From Maricaulis sp048270265 (GTDB lineage Bacteria; Pseudomonadota; Alphaproteobacteria; Caulobacterales; Maricaulaceae), in assembly GCF_048270265.1 (NCBI RefSeq), contig NZ_JBLWTD010000003.1, positions 1 to 64,000 of the forward strand: 64,000 nucleotides of DNA. Direction: 5' to 3'. Of the stretch, positions 24,581 through 33,559 are shown piece by piece. The translations under genes were made by a program, and so were the position numbers. Numbering within the stretch: position 1 is the stretch's first letter; each line of letters begins with the position of its first letter. The notes beneath the pieces were generated by a model. It searched no databases. It saw nothing but the letters and a program-made list of their open reading frames with translations, and was not told where the DNA came from.

Positions 24581-26824
24581 TTAATTTGTGTAATATTTCT
24601 GATATGACCCATAGTAAGTGTAATAGGCCCCATAGCCGTATCGCGCCTGCCGATTGATATCGACGCCGTTGAGAACAACACCCACGATATTGCCCTTGGC
24701 ACGGGTTAGCGCGTCGATCGAAAGACGGGCCGCACCCACAGGGCTCCGGCCCCATTCCACTGAAAAGATCATGCCGTCGACCAGGCCTGCGATCGCGCGG
24801 GTATCCGCGACAGCCATGACCGGTGCGGTATCCAGAAGGATCAGGTCGTACTGGCCACGGACACGTTCAAGCAGCGCCTTGAAGGCTTCCGAGCGGAACA
24901 GGTCCTTGGGTGAGAAGGAGCGGACTGTGAGCGGCAGGACATGTAGTCCTGATTGCTCATCGACAACGATGGCGTCCTCGAGGCTGGATTCGCTCGCGAG
25001 CACTTCCAGCATTCCGGTCGCAGCATCCGGGGCCAGGCCCATGCTGAGGCCGCGGCGGCGCAAGTCGCAGTCGATCGCGAGCACGCGGTCGGCAGCCTGG
25101 GCCGCGATGCGGCCGAGGGCAATCGTGGTTGTGGTCTTGCCTTCCCCAGGCAATGCCGAGGTTACGGCGACGACGGTCAGAGGTTTGTCGAGACCGGCGA
25201 CCTTGAGGCCGGATCTCAGCGTGCGGTAGCTTTCGGCGATGCTCGAGAGCGGCTTGTTCAGGACGTATTGTCCCGGGTCCGGCCGTCTGCCCCGCAGGCC
25301 CTCGACGAAGCCGGGCTTCAGTTTCGGCACGGATGCGATGTGTGGCACGCCCAGTTTGCGTTCGACTTCCGCTTCCGTTCTCAGCCCGGATTCCAGGATC
25401 TCGCGCAACAGTGCAGCCAGGATGGCGCCCAGACCGGCGAGCGCCAGGCCAAGCGCGAAGTTCAGGACAAGGCGCGGGGAGCTGGCTTCGAGGGGCAGGG
25501 TGGCATTGGCGACGATGCGCGCATCGGCCTCGTTGAACTGGTCGGCCTCATCGGTCTGGCGGAAACGGTTGAGGAAGGATTCGAACATCGCGCGGCTGGC
25601 GTTCGCCTCGCGCTCCAGAGCGCGCAGATTGACCAGGGCTGCATTGTTGGTCCCCAGCTCGCTCCGCAGATCCTGGAGGCTGGCAGCCAGCGAATTGGCA
25701 CGCTCGGCCGCGATATTCACTTCGCTCTCGAGATTGCTCACGATGCGATTGATTTCCTGGTCGATCTGAACGCGGATGTCCGCCAGTTCGCGCTCGACAG
25801 TCTGGATCTCCGGGTGGCGGGCCCCGTACCGCGACATCAGCTCACCGCGCTGACGGCTCACCATGGCTTCCTGGGAGCGCAGCTCGCGAACGACCTCGGA
25901 GTTCAGGACTTCGGCAATCGATTCCGGCCCGACGCCCTGGTCCAGCCTTGAGCGGACATTGCGCAGGCGTGCCCGCGCTTCCGTCAATTCCGCCCGCTGG
26001 ACGATCAGCTGGGCGTTGGTATCGGAAATCTGTTGTTCGGTAAGCGTCGCGCCTTCGGCGTCCAGCAAGCCGTGTTCATCCCGGTATCGGGCCACCGCCT
26101 GCTCCGCCGCCTGGACCTCTTCGCGCAGCGCCGCAACGCGCTCGAACAACCATCCATTGGCGCGTTCGGTCGCGCTGAACTTGGCCTCGAGTTGCGCCAG
26201 CAGATACTCCTCGGCATAGGCATTGGCCATTTCCTGGGCGAGCTCCGGGCTCTGCGAAGTGGCCGAGACTTCAATCACGAACGTGCTGCCGAGACGGCGT
26301 GCCGAACTATGCTCGAGCAATTCCTCCGCGACCCGGTCCATCACCATTTCCGGCGTTTCCTCGCCGTTGGGTGTGTGGGTGCGGTTCGCAAGTACCGCCC
26401 CGCCAAGGGCGGCGAGCTGGCGCAGGAGCCGGTCGCGCCAGTTTTCGTCCTGAAGCGCGGTATTGAATTCGGGGATCGTTGTCAGACCGGTCCGTGAAAC
26501 CACGGCCTGTGCCAGGGAGCGGCTGCGCAGGACCTCCACCTCGGTGTCGATTGCCGCCGAATTGGGTGGCAGGCCGGACAGCACGGCTTCGAAGTCGACG
26601 ACGCGCGATTCCCGCGAGTCGATCAGGAGGCGGGCGCTCGCTGTATAGAGGGGTGTTTGCTGCAGGGTGTAGAGCGTGACCGCGCTGAAGATCAGCACGG
26701 CGACGAATAGCATGCTCCACATCCGACGGCGCAGAATGACGAGAATGAGCCGAAGATCGGCGACGTCACTGCCGGGGGTTTCCGGATTGTGACGGTCGAA
26801 TTCCTCAATTTCCAGTCTTGCCAT
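24581..26824 (-). CDS. Wzc-type chain-length regulator and tyrosine autokinase
   Basis: 747 residues. An N-terminal Wzz domain with a first membrane helix ('MWSMLFVAVLIFSAVTLYTL'), a long periplasmic coiled-coil region (about 200-430), a second helix near 455-475 ('LVLNFALGLALAGLGAILAA') and a cytosolic BY-kinase domain. The kinase has Walker A 'ALPGEGKTTTTIALGR', Walker A' 'VLAIDCDLRRRG' and Walker B 'YDLILLDTAPVMAVADT'. The C-terminus is a tyrosine cluster ('YGYGAYYTYYGSYQKYYTN') for autophosphorylation. It controls polymer length and export in the inner membrane. Fused Wzz and kinase in one chain is common in Proteobacteria. Confidence 0.95.
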   Translation of the reverse strand: MARLEIEEFDRHNPETPGSDVADLRLILVILRRRMWSMLFVAVLIFSAVTLYTLQQTPLYTASARLLIDSRESRVVDFEAVLSGLPPNSAAIDTEVEVLRSRSLAQAVVSRTGLTTIPEFNTALQDENWRDRLLRQLAALGGAVLANRTHTPNGEETPEMVMDRVAEELLEHSSARRLGSTFVIEVSATSQSPELAQEMANAYAEEYLLAQLEAKFSATERANGWLFERVAALREEVQAAEQAVARYRDEHGLLDAEGATLTEQQISDTNAQLIVQRAELTEARARLRNVRSRLDQGVGPESIAEVLNSEVVRELRSQEAMVSRQRGELMSRYGARHPEIQTVERELADIRVQIDQEINRIVSNLESEVNIAAERANSLAASLQDLRSELGTNNAALVNLRALEREANASRAMFESFLNRFRQTDEADQFNEADARIVANATLPLEASSPRLVLNFALGLALAGLGAILAALLREILESGLRTEAEVERKLGVPHIASVPKLKPGFVEGLRGRRPDPGQYVLNKPLSSIAESYRTLRSGLKVAGLDKPLTVVAVTSALPGEGKTTTTIALGRIAAQAADRVLAIDCDLRRRGLSMGLAPDAATGMLEVLASESSLEDAIVVDEQSGLHVLPLTVRSFSPKDLFRSEAFKALLERVRGQYDLILLDTAPVMAVADTRAIAGLVDGMIFSVEWGRSPVGAARLSIDALTRAKGNIVGVVLNGVDINRQARYGYGAYYTYYGSYQKYYTN

Positions 26825-26890
26825 GTGGCACCTTCGTCATGTGCGGGTTCTGGATTTTCACATGCACGAATGAGGCCATTCTCTGAAGAA

Positions 26891-28162
26891 CTACATGCGC
26901 AGGCTGACAGAAATCCGGGCAATATTATTGTCGAAATCTCCCCGCGCCGCGGCGCCGGAGGACTCTACGTCAAGATGGGTGAAGGACGCTTGCACACCGA
27001 CGCGGCGATTCATCAACCAGGAGGCCGACGCCATGGCTTCAAAACGCTCATCGGTGCGGTCGATGCCGGAATACTCGTCATCGCCGAATGAAACGCGGGC
27101 GGAGAGGATCAGGTTCCGCAAAAGCTCATGATCCACGCGTCCCGAGATCTGGGTTTCGGTGTAGCCGGCGCTGGCCGTGATGGCGGATTCGCGAGGTGCA
27201 CGGGTCGCTGAAACCTCGATCGTCGTCAGCGCGGTCGGGAACCATTCGACCTGCGCGTTGACGCTCGCGCCATCGATGTCGGTGAAGACTGCGTCGTCAT
27301 AGGACTGTTTCAGGACACCCGCCGCAATGGAACCGCGAGCTGTGCCGCCAATGTCGAAGTCGACACCCATTTCAACGACATAACCGTCGGAGTCGCGGTT
27401 GGGGCTGCCGGCAGCCGGTGCGTCATAGTTCCGCTGGTTCTGGGATGCGCGAGCGAAGACCGCTACAGCAGGGCTTACGGCCCCATCGACCCGGGCGCTG
27501 ATCGCGGTTTCGGTGTAATCGCGGAAGTCCTGATCGGCGACGCCACCGGCAATAAGCCTGGCGTCGTCGTAATCATGACTCTCGGCGCTCACAGCGCCGT
27601 TTATACGCACGCGTCCGGTGGTGTAGGTCGCGCCAGCCGAAAAATTGGCGGTGTCATATTCGATCGGTTCGGCGGCCAGTAGTGCGGCGCCGGCGCTCGA
27701 ACGGTTCTCGGTCAACATTGCCATTGAGGCGGCGCCGTCGAGGAAGAAACCACGCTGGATATCAGCACGGCCAGAGACGCCCACTTCGGCGTTCCACACG
27801 CTCTCGGATGTGAAATCGAGATATTCGCGACGGATTGCCGAGGCGCTGGCTGACAGCGCATGGCGTGACCAGGTGCTTTCAGCTTCGAAGGAAGGTTGAA
27901 ACGAAGCCACGACATCGGACTCGGTATTGGTCGTGGTCGCATAAATATTGTTGTCGAGGCTGACACCAAGCTCGGCTTCGGCCTTCACAAAGAAGGCGCC
28001 ATGTTGAGCGGGTGGTGCGATGAACTCATTGCGAGGCCGCTCCAGAACCGAGGTGTTCCGGTCGCGCTGGAAGTATTCGCCCTGGTTCTGCGCCCAAGCC
28101 GCGCCACTGGGCAGCGTCGGCAGAATAGCCAGCGCCGCTATCAGGATTGGTATTCCCCGCAT
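26891..28162 (-). CDS. Outer-membrane beta-barrel protein of the polysaccharide locus
   Basis: 423 residues from ATG 28162 (GGGGGA upstream). A clear signal peptide ('IPILIAALAILPTLPSGAAWAQ') is followed by alternating amphipathic strands throughout, with no other domain, ending 'NNIARISVSLRM'. The spacing and composition fit the BBP2-like outer-membrane proteins found in exopolysaccharide clusters. Since the locus Wza is the short form, which cannot by itself span the outer membrane, this barrel may be the actual export pore, as described for EpsX/EpsY in Myxococcus and VpsM/VpsN in Vibrio. That role is inferred from family and context. Confidence 0.75.
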   Translation of the reverse strand: MRGIPILIAALAILPTLPSGAAWAQNQGEYFQRDRNTSVLERPRNEFIAPPAQHGAFFVKAEAELGVSLDNNIYATTTNTESDVVASFQPSFEAESTWSRHALSASASAIRREYLDFTSESVWNAEVGVSGRADIQRGFFLDGAASMAMLTENRSSAGAALLAAEPIEYDTANFSAGATYTTGRVRINGAVSAESHDYDDARLIAGGVADQDFRDYTETAISARVDGAVSPAVAVFARASQNQRNYDAPAAGSPNRDSDGYVVEMGVDFDIGGTARGSIAAGVLKQSYDDAVFTDIDGASVNAQVEWFPTALTTIEVSATRAPRESAITASAGYTETQISGRVDHELLRNLILSARVSFGDDEYSGIDRTDERFEAMASASWLMNRRVGVQASFTHLDVESSGAAARGDFDNNIARISVSLRM

Positions 28163-28204
28163 GTCCGTCCCCCACCTGCCGGCTTTTCTGCCGTGCAATT
28201 GTAC

Positions 28205-28657
28205 TTAGTAGTCCGAGCCGCCGCCGCGCGTTTCAGGCGGCGTTCCCGGCAGAACCAGGTCGCCGACGCCGGCCGGCAGACCACCCGTGAATTCTGCCGT
28301 TGCCACAAAACCGTCTACCGTATCCGGCAGACGCGCCAGCACGGCATCAGCTGCCGCACGGAAGGTGGCAATTCCGGTCTCGGCACTTACAAGGCGCAGG
28401 GCCTCAGCTTCGATATCGGAGCTCTGGTCGGCGGCGATCAATGCGTTGATCAGTGCGACCTCAAGTGTGGCCGCATCGGCATCCGCGCCGGTTGCCAGCA
28501 ATACAGCGAGCAGTTGGTCCGCCAGTGCCCGCGCTTCAATGGATGGCGCGGTCTCTTCGCCGCCGGCAATTGTATCTTGCACCCATGCCTGGGCCGGGGC
28601 GCCAAGCAGCACGCCGGCCAGGGCCGTTACAGCAAACAAAGAACGTAATTTTTTCAC
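28205..28657 (-). CDS. Small exported protein of unknown function
   Basis: 150 residues, most likely starting at GTG 28657, because the signal peptide 'VKKLRSLFAVTALAGVLLGAPAQA' begins there. The mature part is alanine-rich, helical and acidic ('AEALRLVSAETGIATFRAAADAVLARL') and ends in a flexible Gly/Pro-rich tail. It lies 42 bases upstream of the outer-membrane barrel gene, on the same strand and inside the exopolysaccharide operon, so a periplasmic accessory role in export is plausible. No family is recognised. Confidence 0.65.
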   Translation of the reverse strand: MKKLRSLFAVTALAGVLLGAPAQAWVQDTIAGGEETAPSIEARALADQLLAVLLATGADADAATLEVALINALIAADQSSDIEAEALRLVSAETGIATFRAAADAVLARLPDTVDGFVATAEFTGGLPAGVGDLVLPGTPPETRGGGSDY

Positions 28658-28783
28658 GGAACCCGAGCCCCCACTCTTATTAGGTGCATAATACAGCACT
28701 ACCCGATCAGAGTAAAGCAAACGGGCCTACTGAGCGGCTGGAAGCCTAGGGAGAAGAGGCGGCAGAGTCGAGGCCAAATCGAG

Positions 28784-30571
28784 TCAATCGTTCGACAGGC
28801 CAATGCATGCCGGAAGCTCACCCAGCTCGCAGGCATGAGTCTGGTCCAGCCAGGTCCGGCGCCACTCCGGGCGAACCTGCCGCAATTCCCGGAGGGCTGC
28901 CGAGCGTTCCTGGTCCGGCAGGCGGTTCCAGAGCCCCGCGGCCAGCTCGAGCCGCCAGGTGCGAAAATCCGGATGTGCGTAGGGCCAGAGCTGATAGCTC
29001 CGGCCGAGATGGCTGGCTGCGGCCTCACTGTCTCCGGACAGAAACAGTGCGTAGGCGAGCCGCGCTTCCGTTCGGCCATCGCGCGGTTCCAGGCTCAGTA
29101 CACGGCTCAGCGCTTCACGGGCGTGCTGTGGATTGGCCGGCGTAGAGCGCAGGGCGAGATCCGAGTGCGCCCGCGCCACGGACAGGCTGGCACGGTCGGG
29201 AAGCGGGGCCGACAGGATCGCGGTCGCTGCGGCGCCGGAGGCTGAGCGGACGCGGGTCGCGGTCAGCGTGTCCGAGAATCCAAACAGTGCCCAGCCTGCC
29301 AGCAGCACCATCGCGCCGGCGACCGCAATCCGGATCCAGCGACTGCCGGGTCCGCTCCGGGCGGGGGACAGGCCGCAGGCCAGCCCCGTCAACCAGGCGA
29401 CGAGCCAGGCCATTGCAGGAATTTCCAGTCCATAGTCGACAAGGCTATGGGCGAACACGAAGATGCCGACGCAGATCAGCGTCCTGATGAGCCAACGCGC
29501 TTGTCCGGCACGGCGCAGGCCGCCCAGAACCCTTCGGCCCGCACCGATCCAGAACCAGGCCAGCGCCGCCAATCCCGCCAACCCGGTCTGGACGAGCCAT
29601 TGCAGCAGGACATTGTGGGCGGCGCGCTGGAAGACGAGGGTCGATGCATTCCGGGCGTCGGCGGAAATCGCATTTACGTATTCGAACCCGCCCGGTCCGG
29701 CGCCGAACCAGAGCTGGTCTCGGATCGCTCCGGCATAGGCTGTCCACAACTCGGTTCGCGTTTCGACACCACTGACGCCATCGACGAGACGGACCCCGAA
29801 TGTTTCTCCGGAGATCAGGGCGACATAACCCGCGGCCATGGCCAGGCCGAGGCTGGCGCCGGTCAGTACCCAGAGCGACCGGTGCTCGCCGCGACGGAAG
29901 CGGCGCACAAGCTCCCAGCAAAGCAGCACCGCCGACGCGCCGCTCGCCAGCAGGATGCCGGCACGCGAGGCGGTCAGCACCAGGCAGGTCAGGCAGAGCA
30001 AGACGGTCGCGATTGGCAGGATCAAATGCCGCCACCGGGCCTCCCCTGTATACGATGTCGACACCCGGACAACCCGTCCGAATGTCAGGATCACTCCGAT
30101 CCCGAAGAAGGTTGCGGCGGTATTTGCGGACAGGAAGGGTGAAGATAGCCGCCCGAGATGAAACGGCCGTTCGAACATGAATATCCGGTCCGGAGACCAG
30201 ACGTGATCCAGGAAGGACACTGCCGCGGCGAGCAGGAAGAGGGAGATCAGGATTGTGGAGATGCGGGCGGGGTTTTGCTGACGGCGGGCGAAGGCGCGTG
30301 CAGTCAGAAAGACGCCAAGGCAGGCACCGAGAGCCACGAATTCCGGCGCGCCGCTGGACCAGCGGCCCTGGAGCGCCGCCATGCCGACAAACAGCGCAAA
30401 CATGGCGAGCAAGCCGAGCGCGCCGACACCGAGCTCACGGTCGCGCAGGGCAACCCATCCACCAATCAGCAGCAGCGGGGCGCCGAACAAATAGCTCGCC
30501 ATTTCACCGTCGGCGCCGAGAGCGGCGAAGGCGGCCAGCCAGATCAGACCGAGAGTTATTAGGGCAAACAC
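28784..30571 (-). CDS. O-antigen ligase/polymerase family membrane protein with TPR-like tail
   Basis: 595 residues. About 11-12 membrane helices with the Wzy_C/O-antigen ligase signature in the large periplasmic loop: 'SRAGILLASGASAVLL', 'VETRTELWTAYAGAIRDQLWFGAGPGGFEYV' (about 265-295) and 'RAAHNVLLQWLVQTGLAG', whose H-N-x-x-L-Q motif is typical. After the last helix (about residue 430) a helical region resembles TPR repeats ('AREALSRVLSLEPRDGRTEA'). It is probably the polymerase that joins repeat units, or a ligase. It lies between wza and the small exported protein gene in the same operon. Confidence 0.85.
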   Translation of the reverse strand: MFALITLGLIWLAAFAALGADGEMASYLFGAPLLLIGGWVALRDRELGVGALGLLAMFALFVGMAALQGRWSSGAPEFVALGACLGVFLTARAFARRQQNPARISTILISLFLLAAAVSFLDHVWSPDRIFMFERPFHLGRLSSPFLSANTAATFFGIGVILTFGRVVRVSTSYTGEARWRHLILPIATVLLCLTCLVLTASRAGILLASGASAVLLCWELVRRFRRGEHRSLWVLTGASLGLAMAAGYVALISGETFGVRLVDGVSGVETRTELWTAYAGAIRDQLWFGAGPGGFEYVNAISADARNASTLVFQRAAHNVLLQWLVQTGLAGLAALAWFWIGAGRRVLGGLRRAGQARWLIRTLICVGIFVFAHSLVDYGLEIPAMAWLVAWLTGLACGLSPARSGPGSRWIRIAVAGAMVLLAGWALFGFSDTLTATRVRSASGAAATAILSAPLPDRASLSVARAHSDLALRSTPANPQHAREALSRVLSLEPRDGRTEARLAYALFLSGDSEAAASHLGRSYQLWPYAHPDFRTWRLELAAGLWNRLPDQERSAALRELRQVRPEWRRTWLDQTHACELGELPACIGLSND

Positions 30572-30602
30572 CAGGATAACCGGACCGGATCGGCCGGATT
30601 GC

Positions 30603-31181
30603 CTAGAAGAAACGCTCGCCGATACGGATCGTATCGCCGGGCTGCACCTCGGTTACGGCCAGAAGCGGGACTTCGATCTCGCGGTCGCTGCCGGCACGGC
30701 GGATGAAAACCACCCGGCGATTGGCGCGATAGGTAAAGCCACCGGCAGTCGCCACGGCGTTCATCACCGTTAGCCCGTCCGAGAAGGGGTATTCGCCCGC
30801 AGCCTCGACCTCGCCCAGAATGTAATAGGGGCGGAAATTGATCACCTCGACGCTGACGCGCGGGTCGTTCAGATAGCCATCGCGAAGCTCTTCCGCGAAG
30901 GCTTGCTGGAATTCCCGCGCCGTCAGCCCGCCTGCATGGATTTCGCCGATCAGGGGCAGGGAAACGGTACCGCGTCCATCGACCACGAATTCGCCCGACA
31001 GGTCCTCTTCGCCAAACACGATGATCCGGAGCTGGTCGCCGGCGCCGAGGCGGTATTCAACGGAGTCGATCATACTCTCGGCGGGGGCGCCCGGGGCCGG
31101 CCCAGCGGTCGTGGTCGCGCAGGCGCAGATGACCAGGGCGCTGAGGACAGAAATCAAGCGGAATAGCGATGTCAGTTGCAT
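30603..31181 (-). CDS. Short Wza-type polysaccharide export lipoprotein
   Basis: 192 residues from ATG 31181 (GGGAG 8 bases upstream). The signal peptide has a lipobox-like end ('LVICAC'), so it is probably lipidated. The polysaccharide export domain ('YRLGAGDQLRIIVFGEEDLSGEFVV' region, about 45-110) is followed by one SLBB domain ('YYILGEVEAAGEYPFSDGLTV'). It is about half the length of E. coli Wza and lacks the C-terminal amphipathic helix that forms the outer-membrane pore, so a partner barrel is expected; the protein at 26891-28162 is the candidate. Confidence 0.93.
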   Translation of the reverse strand: MQLTSLFRLISVLSALVICACATTTAGPAPGAPAESMIDSVEYRLGAGDQLRIIVFGEEDLSGEFVVDGRGTVSLPLIGEIHAGGLTAREFQQAFAEELRDGYLNDPRVSVEVINFRPYYILGEVEAAGEYPFSDGLTVMNAVATAGGFTYRANRRVVFIRRAGSDREIEVPLLAVTEVQPGDTIRIGERFF

Positions 31182-31231
31182 TTCTGCGTCTCCCGATATG
31201 GCACTTTGGTGCCGCCTAGCATGTCGTTTGG

Positions 31232-32449
31232 CTAGCACACACAATTCAGACTCTCCAGCACGCCCGCCCGGGCGGCTACAGATAACTCCCGGGCGCGCTG
31301 TCCCATTTCGGCGCGCCGCCTCATTCCATCCTGCAAACTCGCGACCGCCTTTGCCGGGTCCGGGCAGGCCGATGGCTGCAAGAGGCCGGGCTCCCCGATG
31401 ATGTCGAAAAACCCACGCATCTTGGCATCCCAGGCCAGGCCGACCGGGACACCGCCCAGCGCGAAGGACAGGATATTCGCATGCAGGCGATGTGCAATGA
31501 CACCATCGAAACCGGCAAGCAGGCCGGCGAGGTCCGCCGGGGTGGATGCGCGCGCCGCGACCTCAAATCCCGAGCCGAGCCCGGCCAACGCTCCGGAGGC
31601 GCGCAGCATCGACAGGAAGGCCTCGTCTTCAAAGGCACCATTGGTGAACAGGACGGGCCGAAATCCGGTTGCAACGAGGTTCGAGGCGAGTGCTGCGAGA
31701 TTGCTGATGACGGTTTGCGCCGAAGGGGCGGGCTCATCTCCGTGCGCTTGCAGGGCCGACGGGTGTGTGACGCCGAGCCCGATCCGGCCGGTCGTGGCGG
31801 CCGGCGCGTGCAGGTCGAATGCGTCGCGGGCCAGGAAGGCGGGGTCCGGGGCAACCCGGATGTCCAGCCGCCCGCGCGGGGCAAACTGTTCCCCGGCATG
31901 ACGCAGAAGGTTTTCGCGGGAGGCTTCGTCCCGGACGCAGACCGAGGCCAGTTTCCGGTTGCCGAGCAACGTCCCGAACAATGCGGCGGCGCGCGGGTGC
32001 CACGTCTGTGCAACCCCGACCCCATGGATCACCATCGGAATTTCCAGCTGCTCTGACCGCGCGCCCAGGGCTGCGAGCTTCACGGGGAAATTCATGTGCA
32101 CATCTGACAGGAGCTGCCCGCCACCCACCACTAGCGCGCTCGCCGACGGCAAGACGCGGGCGAGGAGCGGTGCGAGTCGTGACCGGACCTGGTGCCGGAT
32201 CAACTGCTCGCCGATCAACCGGTCCACCGGCGAAGGCAGGCGTGCGAGTAAGTCGATGGCCGCCTGTCGGCCCTTTGGGGCTTGCCGGGGAAACTCCGTT
32301 CGTCCGGCGAGATCGAGCCAGCCAGGTTCAACGCCTGTGAATTGCTGGCGGATGGCGTGGTCGATACAGGTCGCGATCGCCCCGTCGCCCAGATTCGGGC
32401 TGTACATGACTGCAGCGATCACGGGATGAAACGGGGTGTTTGCCACCAT
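31232..32449 (-). CDS. Polysaccharide pyruvyl transferase family protein
   Basis: 405 residues. The family hallmarks are the N-terminal 'MYSPNLGDGAIA', the glycine-rich 'ALVVGGGQLLSD', 'IHGVGVAQTW', 'ASVCVRDEASRENL' and the C-terminal 'FDGVIAHRLHANILSFALG', where the H-R-x-H motif is typical. Members move pyruvate from phosphoenolpyruvate onto a hexose, giving an acidic ketal. It is the first gene of the leftward run containing wza, ligase, barrel, wzc and the initiating transferase. The product should therefore carry pyruvyl groups if the enzyme is active. Confidence 0.87.
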   Translation of the reverse strand: MVANTPFHPVIAAVMYSPNLGDGAIATCIDHAIRQQFTGVEPGWLDLAGRTEFPRQAPKGRQAAIDLLARLPSPVDRLIGEQLIRHQVRSRLAPLLARVLPSASALVVGGGQLLSDVHMNFPVKLAALGARSEQLEIPMVIHGVGVAQTWHPRAAALFGTLLGNRKLASVCVRDEASRENLLRHAGEQFAPRGRLDIRVAPDPAFLARDAFDLHAPAATTGRIGLGVTHPSALQAHGDEPAPSAQTVISNLAALASNLVATGFRPVLFTNGAFEDEAFLSMLRASGALAGLGSGFEVAARASTPADLAGLLAGFDGVIAHRLHANILSFALGGVPVGLAWDAKMRGFFDIIGEPGLLQPSACPDPAKAVASLQDGMRRRAEMGQRARELSVAARAGVLESLNCVC

Positions 32450-32569
32450 AGCCTGTCGCCTCCGCCCCCCTTCGCACGCGCTGACATTTGAGAAGGACAG
32501 GGTGTAACCAGCCCGTGTAAATTACCCATTAAGTCTATTTCGACACACAACGGCTGGAGAGAAGATTCC
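32450..32569. promoter_or_regulatory. Divergent promoter region inside the exopolysaccharide locus
   Basis: A 120-base AT-enriched gap separates the leftward pyruvyl transferase run from the rightward membrane-protein gene. GGAGG precedes the former and GGAGAGAAG the latter. No promoter hexamers stand out clearly. Confidence 0.4.
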
Positions 32570-33559
32570 ATGGATCAGCCAGCCCCCGCCCCTCGCCCGG
32601 AATGGACCCACGATGTTTTCATCGTCGCGGCGCTGTGCCTCTTGCTTCAACTGGTACTGCAGACCGCCTTCATCGGGCCTGAGCTGCGGCCGGATGAATA
32701 CAAGTATATCGGGGCATTCAACGAGTTTTTCTTCGGAACCCAATCCGCCGGACTGATTTCCACGGCGCTGATCCGGCTGCTCATTTTCTCGATCTGCATT
32801 GTGCTGAGCCTTGTCTTCTACAGGCTGCGCCTGGTCGACCAGAACACGCTGCTCCTGGCACTGGTCTGGCCAATGACCACATTTCTTTTCAGCCGGATTC
32901 ACATCGAGTTCCTGGTGTTTCCGTTCTGCCTGCTGGCATTGAATGGTCGAATCCGGGTCGATCTCGTCATCATTTTGACTCTCGTCACGATCGGCGTTTT
33001 TCTGGGTGAGAACAACTTTCTCGTGATCGCCATTTTCAGGTCGATTGTCGCCGCGCAGAAGCTCCGCTTTACCTGGCTGGCACCGTCTCTCTTCCTTGGC
33101 TTTGCGGTGGCGATCAACCATCTGCTGAATATGGGAATAGCCCAGAGGATTCCTTTCCTGGGTCCCGAACTGAACCGGTTCAACTGGACGCGCACGGTCG
33201 TCAATCCGGAATACAACCCCCTCGAGACCCTGGTCGTCTTCTTCTCGTCCATGCACTTCTTCACCCGGCATGACCTTGCCTGGTATGTCGATGCGGTCTT
33301 CACGATGATTGTACTGGCGGTGCTCGCGGCCGACCCGGAGTCACGGCGCCGGCTCTACCAGGTGCGCCACTATGTTTTCGCCTTCGTGGTCACCGTGATT
33401 GGCATGGCCGAGATCACGCATGCCTTCCAGAATGCGCGGTATTATTTCTTCTTTCTGCCGTTGCTCGCGGTGATGCTGACGCGACGGAATTTCATCGCGA
33501 TCGCGGTGCTGGGGCTGGCGCATACGGCGGTCAAGTGTGTCGAGGCCGCGATCTATTGA
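32570..33559 (+). CDS. Polytopic membrane protein of unknown function (possible polymerase)
   Basis: 329 residues, about 8-9 membrane helices, with a periplasmic or cytosolic loop near 185-225 ('LNRFNWTRTVVNPEYNPLE'). The size, Phe/Leu-rich helices and place in the locus resemble EpsG/Wzy-like polymerases, but no motif confirms this. It is the only rightward gene in the 23.8-36.9 kb polysaccharide region. Its 3' end overlaps the sulfotransferase gene tail to tail by 7 bases. If it is a polymerase, the protein at 28784-30571 may instead be a ligase. Confidence 0.6.
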   Translation: MDQPAPAPRPEWTHDVFIVAALCLLLQLVLQTAFIGPELRPDEYKYIGAFNEFFFGTQSAGLISTALIRLLIFSICIVLSLVFYRLRLVDQNTLLLALVWPMTTFLFSRIHIEFLVFPFCLLALNGRIRVDLVIILTLVTIGVFLGENNFLVIAIFRSIVAAQKLRFTWLAPSLFLGFAVAINHLLNMGIAQRIPFLGPELNRFNWTRTVVNPEYNPLETLVVFFSSMHFFTRHDLAWYVDAVFTMIVLAVLAADPESRRRLYQVRHYVFAFVVTVIGMAEITHAFQNARYYFFFLPLLAVMLTRRNFIAIAVLGLAHTAVKCVEAAIY

